Below, piece after piece: positions 1 to 11,679 of a DNA stretch of 64,000 nucleotides. A program made the position numbers and the translations under genes. The notes beneath the pieces were generated by a model. The model had not been told where the DNA came from, did no database searches, and saw only the letters and a list, made by a program, of their open reading frames with translations. Origin of the DNA: Dryocosmus kuriphilus (taxonomy: Eukaryota > Arthropoda > Insecta > Hymenoptera > Cynipidae); assembly GCA_038277395.1 (NCBI GenBank), contig CM076190.1, positions 241,843,256-241,907,255 on the forward strand. Reading direction: 5' to 3'. How positions within the stretch are numbered: position 1 is the stretch's first letter; every line of letters starts with the position of its first letter.

Positions 1-167
1 CATGTCATACAGCTTCGTGAATACTTCCTAAACAGGACGACTACGCTCTTTAAGACTACATCTGTAGATTAGACCTGTACACTTCTCTGAAACTTGAAGT
101 TTCTTATTACCAAAACACCGGAAACCCACTTGTTGACAATCCTGATGCTCAATGGCGAAACAAGCAA

Positions 168-815
168 TTGCATGGAAAGCACCCTCAAACACTAGATCTT
201 CCGTGGGTAGATACTGATGCTTCAAATCTTTGGCTAAAGCGGGGAGAACTCTTTCCGGAAACGGAGCGGTTCGTTATTGCTATCCAAGATAGGGTAATGA
301 ACAAGAGGAACAACGAAAAGCACGTCCTCAATATTGAGGCGGTTATTGACAAGTGCTGCCTCTGTGTGAATCCAAATGAGATATTCGAGCACATCATTGA
401 TGGCTGTACGATGCTTGCTTTGCAAGAATATACCCGTAGACACAATGATGCTGCTGGGATCATCCATCAACAGATGTCCCTAAATATTTGATTGCTAAAG
501 GAGTGCAAGCCCTATTACAAATACTCCCTGGTAAGAGTACTAGACGACGAACATTATATCCTTTACTGGGACAGGACTATCCTGACAGACCACCTAGTCA
601 GGCATAATCGATCGTACGTCTTCTGGTGGAACAAACGCGATGACCATGTCAGAATTATTGATATTAGTGTTCCCTTAAACAAGAACATTCACCTTCAATA
701 TACTGAGAAGATCCAGAAATATGCGGAGTTAAGGCAGGAGAACATGGCCGTGTGGAGAGTGAAGAAAGTCACCCTTCACTCGGTCGCAGTCTCTTCCACA
801 GGAACATTCACGTGA
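168..815 (+). pseudogene. Non-LTR retrotransposon, 3' terminal fragment of the RT ORF
   Basis: One reading frame runs from 168 to 815 and is broken by a single in-frame TGA at 489-491. The protein resembles the region after the reverse transcriptase in insect non-LTR (LINE) elements. It has a zinc-knuckle-like CxxC...H...C segment (DKCCLCVNPNEIFEHIIDGC) followed by an endonuclease-like domain with LYWDRTILTDHLVRHNR and a DIS-P-N-N motif. The polymerase domain is missing, so this is a 5'-truncated copy, as is usual for target-primed insertions. Low-complexity T-rich DNA follows from about 1000. I recognise the family from its conserved motifs; the exact clade is not certain. Codon 1 is arbitrary, because the true ORF started upstream of the truncation. 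Confidence 0.75.
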
Positions 816-2499
816 GATGCATCCAGCACCTAAAAGACCTGAGAGCTTGGAAATTTTTATATCTTATATAGAAGGCGATATTGCTTAACACCTTCCGCAT
901 TGTCCGAAGTTTTCAGGGCGTTGTAAATGATACCGGCTAATTGTCTTCTGTAAGCAAGGCTATCTATCCCGCGTATACTAAAGATGTTGACATGTTGTAG
1001 CATTTTTATTTTTATTTTAATTTTACTTTTATTTTTTTAATTTTGTTTATTTACTTACTTATTTCTTTAAAATTTTGTTTGTTTATTTTGCTCTATTTTT
1101 TGTTTCTCAATATTTATTTTATTTTTACTTATTCTTTTAGTTACTTTTAAAAAATCTCTTTTAATGTCTGATTGTTGTTGCCGTTATTGTTATTGTTATT
1201 ATTGTTTTCGCTATCGTGTCGCGTATATCCGTGTACTTTTTTGAAGTTGCGTGTGTAGTCCACTGCTGGTAATATTATATTTTAAGAATCGTTTGTCTGA
1301 AATGCCGGTTCATAAATCTCTTTTTAAAAAAGGAAAGGACGAATGCTCTGGTTTCCATTCCCAGGTTCGTCTATGATTCTCTCTCTCTCTCTAAGGGGAG
1401 TGCTTTTGCCCCCTTGGCGCCTGAGATAAGTATCGCTTATTACGTTTTGATATCTTTTGATAAAACATGATATAAAAATTAAGAGGACAAATGTCTTTGA
1501 TAATGTCGACTGATGGAACACGTTGCTTGTAAAAAAAAAAACAACAAGCAATGATTCTTTGGGCGTGTGTCTGATTCATTTGTGAATTTCCTCTGTTCAG
1601 AATAACGCCTTATACTTCATGCATCCCTAAGCCTGAGCAAAAGCTGCGATGCTTCATGGACCAGAGCAGGATTATATTATTCATTTGACGAATGCGCAAG
1701 CAGAATAATTTTTGACACGGCACCCGACACCAAGGAATTTACTAAGCATTTGCCGCGTTCGCGACCGTGTTTAGTAGCGAAGTACCGCGTCATGAGTACC
1801 TGTGGGAGGAGATGGGCCAACAATAATAATAATAGTAATAATAAACTGGGCATCCTGGTTAGCTCGATATTCGTGTTATCTCGGATGTGGCCCTTTATCA
1901 GGCCACCAGACGCGTCCTCAGGTTGCGGACAGTGGGGGCCTGTATTAAAGTTTTCTGCTGAATATATTTACACTACTAAATAGACAGTCGCGGACAATAA
2001 TCCAGGGATGGTCTCGAAGGAATAACCCCTAAACCATGGCGTGAACTACCGTGCTTAAGGCTGCATGGCATGACAATGCCACTTTCCCGAATGCTTTCTT
2101 CGAAATTGAAGCGTACAGCGGAACAATAAGAAATCAGCATAAATGCAGCTGCCGAAATGTGACACCTCTCAAAGTGCGTATTTTCCGCAACGGTATTTGT
2201 GTGACGATACTTACCTGCTTTATAGCACAAGAACTGGCTGCAAGTTATTTCAGACTCTAAAAGAGTGATTTCTTTCTTGTGCTTTGAGCAAAATCGTTCA
2301 GCTGGAATGAGTTCAATTTGTCTCAACCACTGAAGAGTTTTTTCTCTTTTTTGAAGAAACATGATCAGGCTGAAAATATTATATTTCTCATCCATGCTGT
2401 TTAGAACTCGAGAGAAAAACACTTTGAAAATAATGAATGCAGGCATGAAACATACGCCTGCTAGTACTAGGAGCGCGGACGGTAGAGAAAGGCCTGTCG
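816..2499. other. Intergenic, no supported gene
   Basis: The first 150 bp are probably the 3' UTR of the non-LTR fragment. T-rich low-complexity sequence follows (about 1000-1220), with short AAT/TTG microsatellites near 1180-1210 and 1821-1845. Open frames here are short, overlap on both strands, and show no domain I recognise. Confidence 0.5.
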
Positions 2500-3115
2500 C
2501 TTATTGCACTAAAATTTGTTAAATTTTATCAGATGTATCAGTAATTTTCTCGAAAACTCTCGCTCGTATGAAAAAATATTTAAAACATGAAATGTGTGTC
2601 TCGATGAGGTTCACAACTTTTGCTTAAAGATGTTGCGAAAGTGTGCGTATATACTGATCTCAACGCAAAAAACCTTCATTTGTAAGGGTTTTTTTTCCAT
2701 GATAATCGACGTATCACTAATTTTCGCGAAAACCATTACTTGTAGATAATAATGTTACAGACAAAATATGTATAACTCGATTAGATGTACAACTTTTGTT
2801 CACAATATTTGATAATATTGTGCGTATTGGTTTAGATAAACGCAAAAAACGTGACCGAACGCATTTCCACAACTTTTTACGTCTTTTCCTTGTTTTTATA
2901 AGGCAATCCGGGTTTTCACGAAAAATAATGGTTTTAGGCAAAAAGTGTACTCAACAAAGGAAATGTATTTTTATACTAGCTAAAACTTTTGTTTCGAACG
3001 TTTTTCGGAATCCTGCGCATTTACTGAGATAAACGCAAAAAATTTGACCTTATGGTGTTTTTTATTGCTTTCACCATGAAATTCGCTTAGTCACCAATTT
3101 TTACTATCATATTCG
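2500..3115. repeat. Degenerate tandem repeat, about 190-bp period
   Basis: Three divergent units each contain an ACAACTTTTGTT-like block followed 50-60 bp later by AACGCAAAAAAC (around 2610-2670, 2790-2850 and 2985-3045). The short ORFs in this stretch are by-products of the repeat. Confidence 0.55.
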
Positions 3116-3122
3116 TAATCAG

Positions 3123-4299
3123 TGTTACGTACGGTTAATTGGTTTTAATTAATCATTATAAACCTCATGAAGAAAAAACGGGTTTCCATTGAACGAGATT
3201 CCTATGTAAAAATTAAATAAATTAACCCACGGCGGAGGCCGTCACAAACCATACAGAGAGACAGGCTGGCTGTCTCTTTGTTTACTTATTTTTTTTTTCT
3301 TGCAGGTTCTTAACCTTCTCCTCTTTTAGAGGATTTACCCACATTCATTCACGTCGATTAGCGGAAAAGGGGTAAATAGAAGAAAGCAAATGTAGTAGAG
3401 ACAAGTTCATATTGGAAAGAAGAAATAGAAGGAAATGGTACATTAAAATCGCGAACGATACAATTTAACTCACTCTATTACTCGTCTTAATCCTACCAGT
3501 CGGCGATTAAAGGGAAATTGGTTTTCCTTCAATTTTCCCTGTCGATTGGGCGTCCTTTGGGTAATATTTATTGTTCGCAGCTTGCTCTAAGAACAAGCCG
3601 CTCAATTCTTTTTGACGTCCGCAACACGCATTCACTATGCGCGAACGTCACTCCGAAAATTCGCTTCAGCGAAGGGTGGAAACGTCAGTCACTCCTCACG
3701 GAAGTGAATTGAAACCTTTTAGAAAATTTATTGTTCCTTTCCGTTTTGAGATACGGAAACGGAAAATTTTTCTCTCGATCTCTGAACACTTTCGCCTGGG
3801 TTGTCTTTATATTTTCACAGCGCGAGGCCGCCTCCCGTCGGCAAGGAGCTTCGATTTACGTCCCCCTATTCTAGAAAATATAAATTAATAGGCCGAATCC
3901 CGGACGGGCAAAGAAACCACAAAGCGCAAGAATTCTGGGTAGCACCACGTTGCTCTACTTTTCGTTATTTCGACGACCGAAAATAAAAAGGAGTCGGTCT
4001 GGCCGGTACCAAACCACTCGAGTTAATGCGTCTTTGGTTTCAATCGTCGTACTTTTTGAAATGCATTTTGAGGTTAATTGTATTGGGAAATTTTTCTAGG
4101 TAAGGAATTTGGATTTGGAAATTGATTAAAGACACACTTCGCCTCTGATTCGAACTCTGTACTCTGTTTAATTGCGAAACAACGTCGCAAGAGATTCCTT
4201 TTGGTGTGCAATTTTTCGGCGTAGAGGCAATAACCTCGTCATCATTTTTAATATTTGGAAAGAAAATGATTCGTTCCTCATTTGGTTTTCAGTTTGCCT
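3123..4299 (-). repeat. Long terminal repeat copy (solo or orphan LTR), inner end lost
   Basis: This stretch is nearly identical (by eye above 90%) over its length to 19558-20719, the 5' LTR of the element at 9.4-20.8 kb, and lies in the same orientation. It begins TGTTACGTACGG, matching TGTTAAGTACGG at 19558. Similarity stops at 4299, about 44 bp short of the TAACA terminus seen in the other copy, and is replaced by a short TA-rich tract. The flanks give no matching target-site duplication with the other LTR. It is therefore either the displaced 3' LTR of that element or an independent solo LTR. Confidence 0.8.
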
Positions 4300-4392
4300 A
4301 TATGTATATATATATAGTCTTCAGAGTTATAAAATTTCCTAAGAAAATATATGGCCGGCAAGAATTCAAATTTATTTGACCTATTAGACATG

Positions 4393-5039
4393 CGAGGTGT
4401 GATCAAAAAGTAAGGTGCCTTCTTCTTTTTATAAAAAAATATTTATTTATTTATCAATGTTGATGTTGTCCCCTTCAAAGTAATCTTCCTCGGACATAAT
4501 ACATTTGTGCCAGCGCTTTTTCCAGTCCTCAAAGCAATTCTGATAAGCACTCTTTGGTATAGCCTTCAGCTCTTCCAGCGATGCGGTCTTTATCTCCTCA
4601 GTCGTTGCAAAACGCCGTCCTTTCATGGGTCTTTTCAGTTTTGGAAACAGGAGAAAGCCGCAGGGAGCCAAATCTAATGAATACGGTGGCTCTTGGAGCA
4701 AATTCGTAGTGCACAATACCCTCACAATCGAAAAAAAAATAATCAGCTTTGACTTAACATGGCTCCGACTTGGACGCGCTTTTTTCGGCCGTGGCTCGTC
4801 TGGACGCTTCACTGTGAAGATTGTTGTTTAGTTTCAGGATCGTAACCATAAACCCCTGATTTATCGCCAGTAATAACCTTCTTATGAACATTTTCATCAT
4901 CACTGACCATTTCCAAGTCGTCCTGGCATTCAGGGAGTTCTTGAGGGACTACTGGTTTCGCTCATACCCCGCAGAGACCGCTCGAGCACCCTGGCGCGAA
5001 GATATAAACGCAGGTCGGATAGTTTTCGGACACACCTCG
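4393..5039 (-). mobile_element. Mariner deletion derivative
   Basis: The ends carry an inverted CGAGGTGT/ACACCTCG, with TA directly after the right end. The left end continues GATCAAAAAGTAAGGTG, a mariner-type terminal sequence. At about 650 bp it is roughly half the usual 1.3 kb. The transposase centre is deleted (see the enclosed pseudogene), so it could only be mobilised in trans. Confidence 0.7.
4447..4980 (-). pseudogene. Mariner transposase remnant (start of catalytic core and C-terminus only)
   Basis: Read on the minus strand, the first recognisable part is the stretch around the first catalytic Asp (ITGDKSGVYGYDPETK, 4825-4880). It continues through RPKKARPSRSHVKS, then jumps to the third catalytic region PPYSLDLAPCGF and the family C-terminus (WKKRWHKCI, DYFEGD). 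The section between, which should contain the second catalytic Asp in HHDN, has been deleted, and there is a frameshift around 4812. The helix-turn-helix N-terminus is also missing. Irritans-type mariners have this C-terminus. Confidence 0.75.
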
Positions 5040-5464
5040 TATACGTCAGTTAGATGCCGACTGATGATGACGTTTTACGAGTTGTCACATATAGTTTATT
5101 CGAAATTATTAAAGTAAAGTGTTAATTTTGGTGATTAAGATCAATACGAGTTCAGTAATTGAAATACCTCAAAATTGAAAAATAAACTATTTTTAAACGC
5201 TTTTATTTAACTTCCTTGTGATATATGTCTGTCTGGCCTTAAATCTTGCGATTGGAGGCACTTCCCGACTAGATAGAGGAGAGCTAATTATTTTTTTCAA
5301 TCGACTCATGTTCGATGACAATACAAGAATATGCAATAATATTTTCACTTTTTACATTCTCATCAGAGAAGGTATTAGATTTATGCAAAATTTAACTTTC
5401 GCGGATTTCATGAAATCTTCACGTTTTAAGACCTCCTGAATCCGAAAAAATGCTTTTTTACGAC

Positions 5465-5540
5465 CGTGTCTGTCTGTCTGTTGGCGTTGTCGTCGTTGTT
5501 GTCGTTGTCGTTGTCGTTGTCGTTTTCGTCGTTGTCGTCT
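5465..5540. repeat. GTCGTT microsatellite
   Basis: Imperfect GTCGTT/GTTGTC hexamer repeats run over about 75 bp. Confidence 0.8.
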
Positions 5541-5639
5541 GTTCCCACGATAACTTTCGCAGGACTAATCGGATTGGATTGCGCTTTAGCCCACTACTTT
5601 AAGGTCCAAAAAGAAAGGACGAGTTCGTTAACCAGCGTT

Positions 5640-6270
5640 TTTTGACCAACAATTATGGTTTTTTCCATCAAAAACGGTTTTCACAAAATCAAAAAATCCA
5701 TTTTTCGGCTAAACTATGAGAGATACAAAAAAAATGTTAGAGAGTGAAATTGTTCATCTCAGAAAAATCGACAAATTTTTTCTTAACCGTTTTTTGATAA
5801 AATGAACGTTTTTGTTTTAATCAAGAAAACGCTATTAAAATTAAAAAACTGTGTTTTCCCGCCAAAATATTAAAGATAAAAAAAAATATTAAAGAAGAAA
5901 GTTGTTCAATTTAAAAAGGTCTACAAATCTTGTTTTAACCATTTTTTCATAAAATGCACGTTTTTTGTTTTAATCGATAAAACGTTATTAAAAATTAAAG
6001 ATTTCAAATTTTCCGCCAAACTATCGAAGATACGGAAAAATAATAATAAACAAACTTGTTCGCCTCCAAATTCTCTACAAATTTGCTCTCTATCATTTTT
6101 TTTATCAGACGCGTAGTTTTTGAGTTATTCGTGAAATATGTTATGAAATATAAAGAAAACCACTTTTCAGCAAAACTGTGCAAGATATGAGAAAATATTA
6201 ACAAGCAGAATTGTTCACCTTGGAAAGAGCTACAAAAGTTATTTATAAGACTCATCGTTTTACTTTTAAG
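5640..6270. repeat. Degenerate tandem satellite, about 150-185-bp period
   Basis: Four divergent units share a TTTTCNGCNAAACTAT..AGATA block followed by AAATTGTTCA and TAAAATGAACG-like blocks (around 5685, 5860, 6010 and 6165). It resembles the 2.5-3.1 kb repeat in style but is not the same sequence. No coding potential is apparent. Confidence 0.5.
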
Positions 6271-6349
6271 AATCGAAATCCTCTATTGCGAAATTTGGAA
6301 TATCACTAAAAAACTTTACCAATCTATAATGTGTTTAAAAAAATGTAAT

Positions 6350-6640
6350 TATCGAGCGCGAAGCGCGAGTGTCATGATGAGAATGTATGCCTTAAGGGCG
6401 ATAGAGCATTAAGTAAAATAATTTCTTTTGTAATTTTTAATTTAAAGGTTTCTACGATCCATAAACACCGAGCGCGTAGCGCGAGGTGAATAATCTATCG
6501 AGTGCGAAGCGTGAGTGCCGTAAATAACTTATCGAGCGCGAAGCGCGAGTGCCAACAGACGCGCGCCCTAGGCGCGCTCATACTTCGCGCAAAGCGCGGC
6601 GCACGCAGCGCGCGATGAGAATGTGCCCGCGAAGCGGGCA
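6350..6640. repeat. Cluster of GC-rich short palindromic repeats
   Basis: The 17-mer CGAGCGCGAAGCGCGAG or a close variant occurs around 6354, 6469, 6501 and 6533. Related palindromes follow (CGCGCGCCCTAGGCGCGC, CCCGCGAAGCGGG) to about 6640. The surrounding DNA is very AT-rich, so the contrast is sharp. Confidence 0.75.
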
Positions 6641-6978
6641 GATTTTTGAATAAACAAATGTCTTCTTTATTGTTAACAACTTTCAGGTTGCACGCGTATA
6701 CCTATCACACACTTCCCATATAGCAGCCTGCAGAACTTTAGAACGAATGTCACACAAAGGGATAATAAATAAATAAATAAATAATTATTAAATAATAAAT
6801 TAATTGAATAAAAAAAAATTTTTAATTACATTTTACATTAAAAAACCAAAAATAAAGTAAACGAAATTTTTTTTAAAACGCTTTTGTTTAATAAATAAAT
6901 AATTGAAATAACTGAATAAAAAGTAAACAATAAATTATTGATTATTAATAATTTATAGCATTATAATCCATTTTTACA

Positions 6979-7273
6979 AATATATAAGATCAACGTTATA
7001 AAAGTAAAATATTACATCAATTTCACGTTGTGAAAATTTATTATAAAATTATATGCACACAGCACATTTCAGATTTTTATTTTTAATGCATATTTATTAC
7101 AAAAAAAGCGCGAGGCTTTCCAATGATTATAAATATAAGCCCCACGCTTTTATTGTAATAAATATTCATTAAAAATAAAAATCTGAAATGTGCTGTGTGC
7201 ATATAATTTTATAATAAGTTTTCACAATGTGAAATTGATGTAATATTTTACTTTTATAGCCTTGATCTTATAC
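6979..7273. repeat. Near-perfect long inverted repeat (foldback element)
   Basis: The left arm 6979-7118 and right arm 7136-7273 are reverse complements with about 8 mismatches in 137 bp, separated by a 17-bp loop. Weaker, AT-rich complementarity seems to extend to roughly 6840 and 7400. No transposase ORF is inside. The structure fits a foldback/MITE-type element or a hairpin-RNA locus. Confidence 0.85.
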
Positions 7274-7717
7274 CTTTGTGAAGATGAATTATAAAACTAT
7301 ATGTTGTTAACAATTAGTAATTTATTTTTTAATTTTGGTGAGTTCTTTCAATTATTGATTTGGTAAATAAAAGTGTTTCTTAAAAAAATTTTATTTATTT
7401 TTAATGTTTATTATTACATTATTAATTAAAATTATTATAAATCAAATTAATGTTTAATTATTTATTTATCGCTTATATTAATATTGTATATTGCTTTCAT
7501 AACTTTGTGTAATTAATAATGAGTATTTAACTTTGACCTAGTTTATTGGGAATATATTTTTTATAGAAGATCAGTTCATAGATTAAAAAATACATACAAA
7601 TTTTTATACCCATCTACCAGCAAAAATTTCGAAACGAAAAGAATTACTAGAATATTTCACTCAATCTTTCACCCTACACAGGAAAACGTCATACCTTTGA
7701 TTTTGTTAAAGACACTT

Positions 7718-7830
7718 AAGCGGTTCGTTAGCCGAGAGGCTTAGTTGATAAGGAATTACGTGATGCGTTCGGTTAGACTTTAGGAAGTTATGTAGGCCGT
7801 AGTTAGGTTCGAACACCGCCGCAGCGTTTT
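7718..7830 (+). other. tRNA-like sequence, possible SINE head or tRNA pseudogene
   Basis: GTTAGCCGAGAGG (7727-7739) resembles a Pol III A box, and GGTTCGAACAC (7805-7815) is close to the B-box consensus. The 75-bp spacing is wide, as in type 2 tRNAs or SINEs. GCGG at 7719 and CCGC near 7818 could pair as an acceptor stem. I cannot draw a clean cloverleaf, so this is not called a functional tRNA. Confidence 0.3.
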
Positions 7831-7833
7831 TCG

Positions 7834-8200
7834 ATTTTAAATAGTGTTAAAAATGCGAATATACGTTTAAGTAGTTGTTTGTAGGTAGTGGCATCTAAGT
7901 ATATAAATAAAAAATGATTAAGTAATAATAATAATCGAAAAATGTTTTTTTTTCGTTAAAGAATCTGTAGGAAAGTAGAAATTTTTCGACCAAACATTAA
8001 TCTGATCTCATTAACATTTTTTGATTTTTAAAGTCCGCACAGCTATGGATATTGCGGGATATCCCAATGATTATTTTTATTATAATTATTATTATATTGC
8101 GGGAACAACCAATAGGATATTGCGAGATTTCACATTTGATTCCATTTATGTCCCTGGTTATTCTACTTGTGGGTAGAGTCTAAAGCATGAAAGTAGGTTT
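7834..8200. other. Intergenic, no supported gene
   Basis: AT-rich DNA with short ATT/AAT tracts (around 7920 and 8070). No coding or RNA feature is supported. Confidence 0.5.
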
Positions 8201-8392
8201 AAATATAGACCCTCCTTTGATGCTCTTCGTGGAGAAAGTGGAATTTTCAGCCGGTTTTAGTTTCAAAGTAGGGTCTATTTTGCATTGAAACCGCTGCTAT
8301 ACATTAGATCCTCCTTTACTACTCTAGGTTTTAACCAAGGTAGGTTGAAAAGATTCGAAGTACGGTCTAAATTTCGACTCGGGTTATCATGG

Positions 8393-9161
8393 TGCAATAA
8401 CCATGACTGGCTTTTCCACAATACCGGACTTTTTTTTCGTATTGCTTCACGCAAACGGCGCACAACTTCAAGGTAATACTCTTTATTAACTGTGCGATCT
8501 TGTGGTAAGATCTCCTGATGCACTACGCTATGATAATCGAAGAAAACGGTAAGCAAAACTTTGACATTTGATCGAACTTGGCGTGCTTTTTTTGGTCGTG
8601 GTGATCGCGAATGCTTCCACTGGGACCAATGAGCCTTAGCTTCGACGTCTTAACCATATACCCATGTTTCATCACCTGTTATGATCCTTTTGAGCAAGTC
8701 TGGGTCGCCGTTAATGTCATTCAACAGATCCAGAGCGATGCTCACGCGACGGTTCTTTTGATTAAAATTTAGAAATTTCGGAGCAAACTTCGCTGACACA
8801 TGTCTCATGCCCAAAATATCCACTAAAATTGCTTGGCACGAGTCAAACGAGATGCCGACATCATCAGCAACTTCTCTAATGGTAATTCGACGATTCGCAA
8901 ACACTATTTTCTCCACTTCTTCAACGTTTTCATCAGTTGTTAACGTGCTGGGACGTCCAGGGCGAGCTTCGTCATTAACATCTTCTCGGCCTTCCCGAAA
9001 GAGCTTGTACCACTTATAAACATTTTTTTACTCAAAGTACACTCACCGTATGCCACTGTCCACATTTCAGGTGTTTTGGAGCACTTAGTTCCATTTTGTA
9101 CACAAAATTGGATGCAAATTCTTTGATGCATTTTTTTCGACAGCAGAAATTCGCCGAGCAC
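8393..9161 (-). pseudogene. Mariner transposase, N-terminal two-thirds, frameshifted
   Basis: The minus strand reads through the helix-turn-helix region (RICIQFCVQNGTKCSKTPEM), the linker (RRITIREVADDVGIS), the first catalytic Asp (ITGDETWVYG) and the second (SWLLHHDN). These segments lie in three frames, so frameshifts and stops separate them. The coding sequence ends abruptly after HHDN at about 8393, and the third catalytic region and C-terminus are absent. This is an irritans-type mariner (DD34D family), related to but separate from the copy at 4.4-5.0 kb. Confidence 0.8.
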
Positions 9162-9299
9162 GCAAAATACTTCTAACCTTTATGCCTCTCACAAAGAAAC
9201 GAAAAATGCTATATAGCTGAAACTGTGCACATATGTTTGGGACAAGTGTACCAACATAAGAAAAAAAAAAGAAAACGAATATAGACTGTACGCATCCCT

Positions 9300-9345
9300 C
9301 GAAATTCAAAGTCACCTTACTTTTTAATGACACTTTGTATATTCT
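9300..9345 (-). repeat. Mariner 5' terminal inverted repeat
   Basis: GTCACCTTACTTTTTAATGACACTTTGTATA is the reverse complement of the start of the truncated mariner and matches the AAAAAGTAAGGTG core at 4408-4425. It marks the 5' end of the 8.4-9.3 kb copy. Its 3' TIR is missing. Confidence 0.65.
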
Positions 9346-9599
9346 AGAGCTTGTACACGGGCGCTCACGTGAGCACACACGGGCAAAAACACTCACATGC
9401 ATACCAATACCGAGCGAAACTACAGTCAGTTTCCCTCGTTGTTATTTCTATTCTGGCTGTAGTTGCTGAATAGGGAGCAGGACCTTTTGCCTATTCGATG
9501 TAGTGGATTGCGGTTGCAGTGTCGATGTCAGAATTCTGGGAGATACCTCAGGGGTATGTTCATTCGCAGAATGGCCCATGGTAGGTGGATGTGTTCCAG

Positions 9600-11484
9600 T
9601 CATAGTTGACAAGGGGAAGTCGGCTGCGGAGTTTCCCTCATTTCGTTAAATTGGGTAGTTTGGGGACTCCTTGGTCGTCCATTACAGGTGGTTCTTCTCA
9701 GCGTGGCCAGACCTGCTAGGACGTGTGAGCGACAACAATAAAGGAATATGATCGAGGTAAGTGATCCTAGACCGAAATAAGAGCCATGGATCATCATGGA
9801 GTTCCTGGCCTTGGAGCTACGCTGTGAGGAGATCTTGTTCAACCCTTCCTCTAGTTGGCCTAGGTTCTCCTCATTCTTCGATAATTCATCCTCTTCAGGT
9901 TGCCTATCCCCTGGAGGCGGGATCGCTGCTTTTGCAGTCGAGGCAGGGTAGGTTTCTTTCATCAAAACTGGTGATAACTGAGACAAGTCAAGGTGCGAGA
10001 GAGGTTCGTAGATGACTTCCATAGATCCGGTTTTGCCGGCTGATCCGATGAAGGTCTTTTCCTCGGTCTCGATTTGGCATCCTGGGGCGATCTGTATTAT
10101 TCCTATTTTAGCCATATGAATCATCACCTTAGGTTTTCCCGAGCATGTCAGGGTGGCTGAGGTATCTTTCATCATAGATTAGAACCAAACATTCAGGCTT
10201 TTGATCGAAACCCATTCCGACCCTCTTCGATAGGTTAGTCTGATGTCGCATCGTCCGAGATTCTTGGCGTAAGGATTCAGCAGCAGTTCACTTTCACAAG
10301 TCTGAAGCCGGACGTTCGTGTAAATGGGTAAGTTATTTGGACACACTAAATAATTAGAAAGCTGCGTGCAGGACTCCAAGTCTGGATTGTTCATTAAAAT
10401 ATGAGTCTTACGAGATTTTTCCATAGCGATGTGGGAAAATCTTGGCTGGATATAAGCACTTCCTGAACCGATTTCCAGTATTGGTTGGGGCACGGGCACC
10501 GGGTGTAGTTGATACACGAGGTGTTCGTCGGTCTCCAACAATGGAATATCTATAAGTATGCTAATGATTTCCTTTTTGTAGATGGAGGTGATGATGGCGA
10601 TTTTGGACAGCTCTTGCATGTTTACTTGTGGTCTGGGTATTGGAAATTTGATCTCTGGGTGATAGTCTTGGATATCTCTATAAATCGGCTCCAATTGGTG
10701 GGAGTTCAAGAGCGGTGGATGCATCCGTCCTTGGCGAGCAGCATGGATTACTTCTAGAAGTCTATCAGCGGACCGGATATAATTATCAATCCTGCTCTCG
10801 ATGCCTCTCAGTACGGGTTCCAAAGCTTTAGCGTGTTGAAGTTCGGCTACCGCTCGGGTCAGATTATTTAAGTTTAGAGAATATTGGAGTGACTGGGATT
10901 CGTATTGAACCAATCTTTCTTTACATTCTTGGGAGAGTCAATGGAGAGTTTCTAGTTGAGACCTCACCACGTGGGTCTGTTCACCGTCCAAGTGGGATAT
11001 GTTAGCCTGGGTTCGGTTGAGTTCTCCGATCTCTCTGTGGATGACTTCGGCGTCCTCGTACGTCATTAGGCCAGCTATAGGTCCGATTATCCCCCCGAGT
11101 ACTCCTAGCATCGGAGTCGCGCGGGGTCTTCTCATCCCCACAGGTAGTTTTGGGAATGGTGCCTTGGGACCTGTTGCCTGAATTTTGGAAGCGTGTCGGT
11201 CGTTTTCTTCTTCTAGGTTCCTAGCTACTCGGAGTTTGGCATCGTATCCGTAGAGGTTAATGGTCCTCTGACAACTCAACTCAAAGCCTGGCTGACATAA
11301 GTTGGATAAATGGTTGACTTGCTGCTGTAGTACTCCAGGTCCCGACGGTCTGCTTCAGAGGCCCTAGACACTCGTAGTAAGTCCCAGCACTAGTTTTAAG
11401 TGTAATAATTCGGTAGGATGCTTCGACTTCCTCGTTGGCCTTGATGAAGGGTAAAAGTACTATTATCCACCACCAGAACATCAT
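9600..11484 (-). pseudogene. Env-like glycoprotein region (insect errantivirus/F-protein style), broken
   Basis: Four consecutive minus-strand fragments (11484-11281, 11279-10938, 10913-10179, 10175-9600) cover what was probably one Env ORF. The first starts with a hydrophobic signal-like stretch (MMFWWWIIVLLPFIKA). The second has a basic RRPRA sequence directly before a glycine-rich hydrophobic segment (GVLGGIIGPIAGLM), as at the furin site and fusion peptide of baculovirus-F-like Env proteins. The third has heptad-like leucines and several cysteines. The last has a hydrophobic segment (SLTSIIFLYCC) that could be the membrane anchor. The identification rests on position after integrase and on this layout. 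Frameshifts separate the fragments, so no functional envelope is encoded here. Confidence 0.65.
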
Positions 11485-11672
11485 TTAATAGGGTATTCGG
11501 CTTCACCTAAAAGAAAAGACATTATTGGACCTTTCTCCACTGGGGGTAAGGAATAATAAGACAGGGTAAGCCTGTCCGTCGAAAAGGAGGAAAAAAAGGA
11601 TTCCAATTTGGTTTTTTTTTGTCTGATTAACAGGGGGAGGGGTATTCTGTCTTTGGCTTCCTTGGGGTCCAT
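11481..11672 (-). other. Short ORF between integrase and Env-like region
   Basis: A 63-codon frame with a basic and serine-rich composition and no recognisable domain. It may be the end of pol or an env leader, and could be chance. Confidence 0.2.
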
Positions 11673-11679
11673 TTGCGGT

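Noticed and set aside
4393..9345. One 5-kb mariner with termini at 4393 and 9345
   Set aside because: The left copy has its own right end (ACACCTCG at 5039) and overlaps in coding content with the right copy, so they are two separate broken copies.
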